The notes under the pieces are model-generated. The model ran no database searches. It had not been told where the DNA came from and worked only from the letters and a program-made list of their open reading frames with translations. This document shows, one piece after another, positions 6,443 through 8,088 of a stretch of DNA of 8,088 nucleotides. Made by a program: the position numbers and the translations under genes. This DNA is from an uncultured Bacilli bacterium (GTDB lineage Bacteria > Bacillota_I > Bacilli_A > RF39 > UBA660). The stretch lies in contig CANRDR010000070.1 of assembly GCA_947629425.1 (NCBI GenBank), forward strand, positions 1 through 8,088. The letters run 5' to 3'. The first letter of the stretch is position 1; every line of letters begins with the position of its first letter.

Positions 6443-7066
6443 ATGGCAAAGTTAGATGTTATTAACCTTAAAGGTGAAAAAATAAATGATTTAAAACTAA
6501 ATGATGAAATTTGGAATATTGAACCAAATAATATTGTTTTAAAGAAAGCATTAGATTTACAAATGGCTTCTTTAAGACAAGGAACACATAAAACTAAAAA
6601 TCGTAGTGAAGTAAGCGGTGGAGGAAAGAAACCTTATAGACAAAAAGATACTGGTAATGCTCGTCAAGGTACAATTCGTGCACCTCATTATAGAGGCGGT
6701 GGAGTTGTATTTGGAGTAACTCCTAGAGACTACGGATTTAAAATGAATAAAAAGGAAAGAGTACTTGCAATAAAATCAGCATTATCTTTAAAGGCTAAAA
6801 ATAAAGAATTAGTTGTTGTAGATAATTTTGATATTAAAAGTACTAAAACTAAAGATGCTAAATCTTTAATTGAAACATTAAAATTAGCTGGAAAAGTATT
6901 ATTCGTAAGTGCAAATGATAGTGAAAATTTATATTTATCAACAAGAAACTTAGGATATGCAACTTTATTAATGGCTAATGAAATCAATGTTTATGACATT
7001 GTTAATGCTGATACTCTAGTAATGGATGAGGAAGCAGTTAAAACTATAGAGGAGGTGCTTAAATAA
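6443..7066 (+). CDS. rplD: Ribosomal protein L4 (uL4)
   Basis: L4 is a 50S protein whose long loop lines the peptide exit tunnel and which, in E. coli, also represses its own operon. The product has 207 residues, the usual length. The conserved tunnel loop is visible at about 47-92: [25 protein letters not shown] continuing through [16 protein letters not shown]. This is followed by [16 protein letters not shown] and a C-terminal globular domain with LVVVDNF. The macrolide-contact part of the loop ([15 protein letters not shown]) has no insertion or deletion that I can see. AAAGGAG at 6428-6434 lies 8 nt before the ATG. The stop codon TAA shares its last A with the ATG of rplW. Confidence 0.98.
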   Translation: MAKLDVINLKGEKINDLKLNDEIWNIEPNNIVLKKALDLQMASLRQGTHKTKNRSEVSGGGKKPYRQKDTGNARQGTIRAPHYRGGGVVFGVTPRDYGFKMNKKERVLAIKSALSLKAKNKELVVVDNFDIKSTKTKDAKSLIETLKLAGKVLFVSANDSENLYLSTRNLGYATLLMANEINVYDIVNADTLVMDEEAVKTIEEVLK

Positions 7067-7068
7067 TG
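7049..7068 (+). promoter_or_regulatory. Strong Shine-Dalgarno and stop/start overlap of rplD and rplW
   Basis: GAGGAGGTG (7049-7057), almost the full anti-Shine-Dalgarno complement, lies inside the end of rplD. The junction TAATG (7064-7068) overlaps the rplD stop and rplW start by one base. Translational coupling of L4 and L23 is expected. Confidence 0.85.
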
Positions 7069-7338
7069 AATAGTGATATTATTATTGCACCGGTTATTAC
7101 TGAAAAAAGTCAAGTATTATCTAGTGGAGGAAAAGTATTTGTATTTAAAGTTAGAAAAGATGCTAATAAAATACAAATTAAAAATGCTATTGAACAATTA
7201 TTTAATGTAAAGGTACAAAGTGTTAATACACTTAATACTAAAGCAAAAGATAAAAGAGTTGGAAAATACACTGGAAAAACTAAGACTTATAAGAAGGCAA
7301 TCGTTACTTTAGCTGATGGCCACACAATAGAAATGTAA
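7066..7338 (+). CDS. rplW: Ribosomal protein L23 (uL23)
   Basis: L23 sits at the exit of the peptide tunnel and is the docking site of trigger factor and the signal recognition particle. The product has 90 residues, slightly short of the usual 93-100 but complete. [11 protein letters not shown] (5-15) is the family opening, followed by [22 protein letters not shown] and [11 protein letters not shown], and the basic hairpin [15 protein letters not shown]. It starts on the overlap with rplD and is 14 nt before rplB. Nothing is odd apart from the compact size. Confidence 0.97.
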   Translation: MNSDIIIAPVITEKSQVLSSGGKVFVFKVRKDANKIQIKNAIEQLFNVKVQSVNTLNTKAKDKRVGKYTGKTKTYKKAIVTLADGHTIEM

Positions 7339-7352
7339 GGCGGTGTTAAATT

Positions 7353-8088
7353 ATGGGTATAAGAAAATATAAACCAACTACTAATGGTAGAAGAGGAATG
7401 TCTACACTTACTAATGAAGAAATAACTACTAGTACACCAGAAAAAAGTTTATTAGCTAAAAAAACTAAAACAGGTGGTAGAAATAATACTGGTAGAATGA
7501 CTGTAAGACACATTGGTGGTGGAGAAAAAAGAAAATATCGTTTAATAGATTTTAAAAGAAATAAATTTGGAGTTCCAGCAAAAGTTGCAACAATTGAATA
7601 TGATCCAAATCGTAGTGCAAATATTGCATTATTAATCTATAAAGATGGTGAAAAAAGATATATTATTGCACCAAAAGATTTACATGTTGGAGATATTGTA
7701 GAAAGTGGAGAAAGTGTTGATATTAAAACTGGTAATGCAATGCAAATTAAAAATATTCCAGTTGGTACATTTATTCACAATATTGAATTAAAACCTGGAA
7801 AAGGTGCTGAACTTGTTCGTTCTGCAGGTGCTAGTGCACAAATATTAGGAAGAATGGATAATTATGTAATGGTACGTCTTCAAAGTGGAGAAACTAGAAT
7901 GATTCTAGGAACTTGTATGGCTACAGTTGGTGTAGTTGGAAATGAAGACTATGAACTTGTTAATATTGGTAAAGCAGGAAGAACACGTCATATGGGAATA
8001 AGACCTACAAACCGTGGTTCTGTAATGAACCCTAATGACCATCCACACGGTGGTGGTGAAGGACGTGCACCAATTGGAAGAAAAGGGC
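7353..8088 (+). CDS. rplB: Ribosomal protein L2 (uL2), 3' end cut by the window
   Basis: L2 is a core 50S protein needed for subunit joining and peptidyl transfer. The open frame begins ATG-GGT at 7353 ([17 protein letters not shown]) and runs out of the window after 245 codons; the family usually has about 275, so roughly 30 residues are missing. Visible landmarks are [18 protein letters not shown] (40-57), [12 protein letters not shown] (83-94) and the highly conserved [13 protein letters not shown] near 227-239, whose His (H230) matches the functionally important H229 of E. coli L2. The ribosome binding site is the less perfect GGCGGTG (7339-7345), 7 nt before the start. No frameshift is seen. 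Confidence 0.97.
   Translation, partial: MGIRKYKPTTNGRRGMSTLTNEEITTSTPEKSLLAKKTKTGGRNNTGRMTVRHIGGGEKRKYRLIDFKRNKFGVPAKVATIEYDPNRSANIALLIYKDGEKRYIIAPKDLHVGDIVESGESVDIKTGNAMQIKNIPVGTFIHNIELKPGKGAELVRSAGASAQILGRMDNYVMVRLQSGETRMILGTCMATVGVVGNEDYELVNIGKAGRTRHMGIRPTNRGSVMNPNDHPHGGGEGRAPIGRKG

Noticed and set aside
79..8088. UGA read as tryptophan, as in Mycoplasma-type codes
   Set aside because: All reading frames stay open without using TGA and the tryptophans I checked are TGG. No gene here ends in TGA either, so the evidence favours the standard code without proving it.
1..8088. CRISPR array, insertion sequence or attachment-site repeats
   Set aside because: No regularly spaced repeats, no transposase and no flanking direct repeats were seen around the coupling-protein gene within the window.

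Overview
The window is A+T-rich bacterial DNA (roughly three-quarters A+T by eye) with canonical Shine-Dalgarno sites. The S10 ribosomal protein has the Bacillus-like stretch [20 protein letters not shown], and every tryptophan codon I checked is TGG, so the standard bacterial code fits. This points to a low-GC Bacillota, probably Bacilli or an Erysipelotrichia/RF39-type gut lineage. The order cannot be fixed from the sequence alone.

Layout: (1) 79-2277 (+) is a monocistronic VirD4/TraG-type conjugative coupling ATPase with its own promoter and a terminator shared with the next gene. (2) 2287-3216 (-) is a GtrB/CsbB-like membrane-anchored family 2 glycosyltransferase converging on it. (3) 3217-3328 is a compact divergent promoter region built on a perfect 9-bp inverted repeat. 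(4) 3329-5068 (+) is a large polytopic membrane protein of the DUF6020 / GT-C-like kind. (5) 5069-5310 carries a strong promoter (TTGATT-17 bp-TATAAT with an A/T-only upstream tract) and a roughly 125-nt leader that can fold. (6) 5311-8088 (+) is the start of the S10 operon: rpsJ, rplC, rplD, rplW and a truncated rplB.

How they work together: the ribosomal genes form one tightly spaced transcription unit, with 14-25 nt gaps and one stop/start overlap. The two divergent membrane genes plausibly form a cell-envelope glycosylation pair, in which the GT2 loads undecaprenyl phosphate with a sugar and the polytopic protein uses or transfers that sugar outside the membrane. The coupling ATPase has no relaxase or other transfer gene beside it here, so it is either an isolated relic or the edge of an element to the left of the window.

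Most unusual: the orphan coupling ATPase next to the S10 operon, a 45-residue acidic tail on ribosomal protein L3, and the folded S10-operon leader. I see no clear-cut new defence or mobile system.
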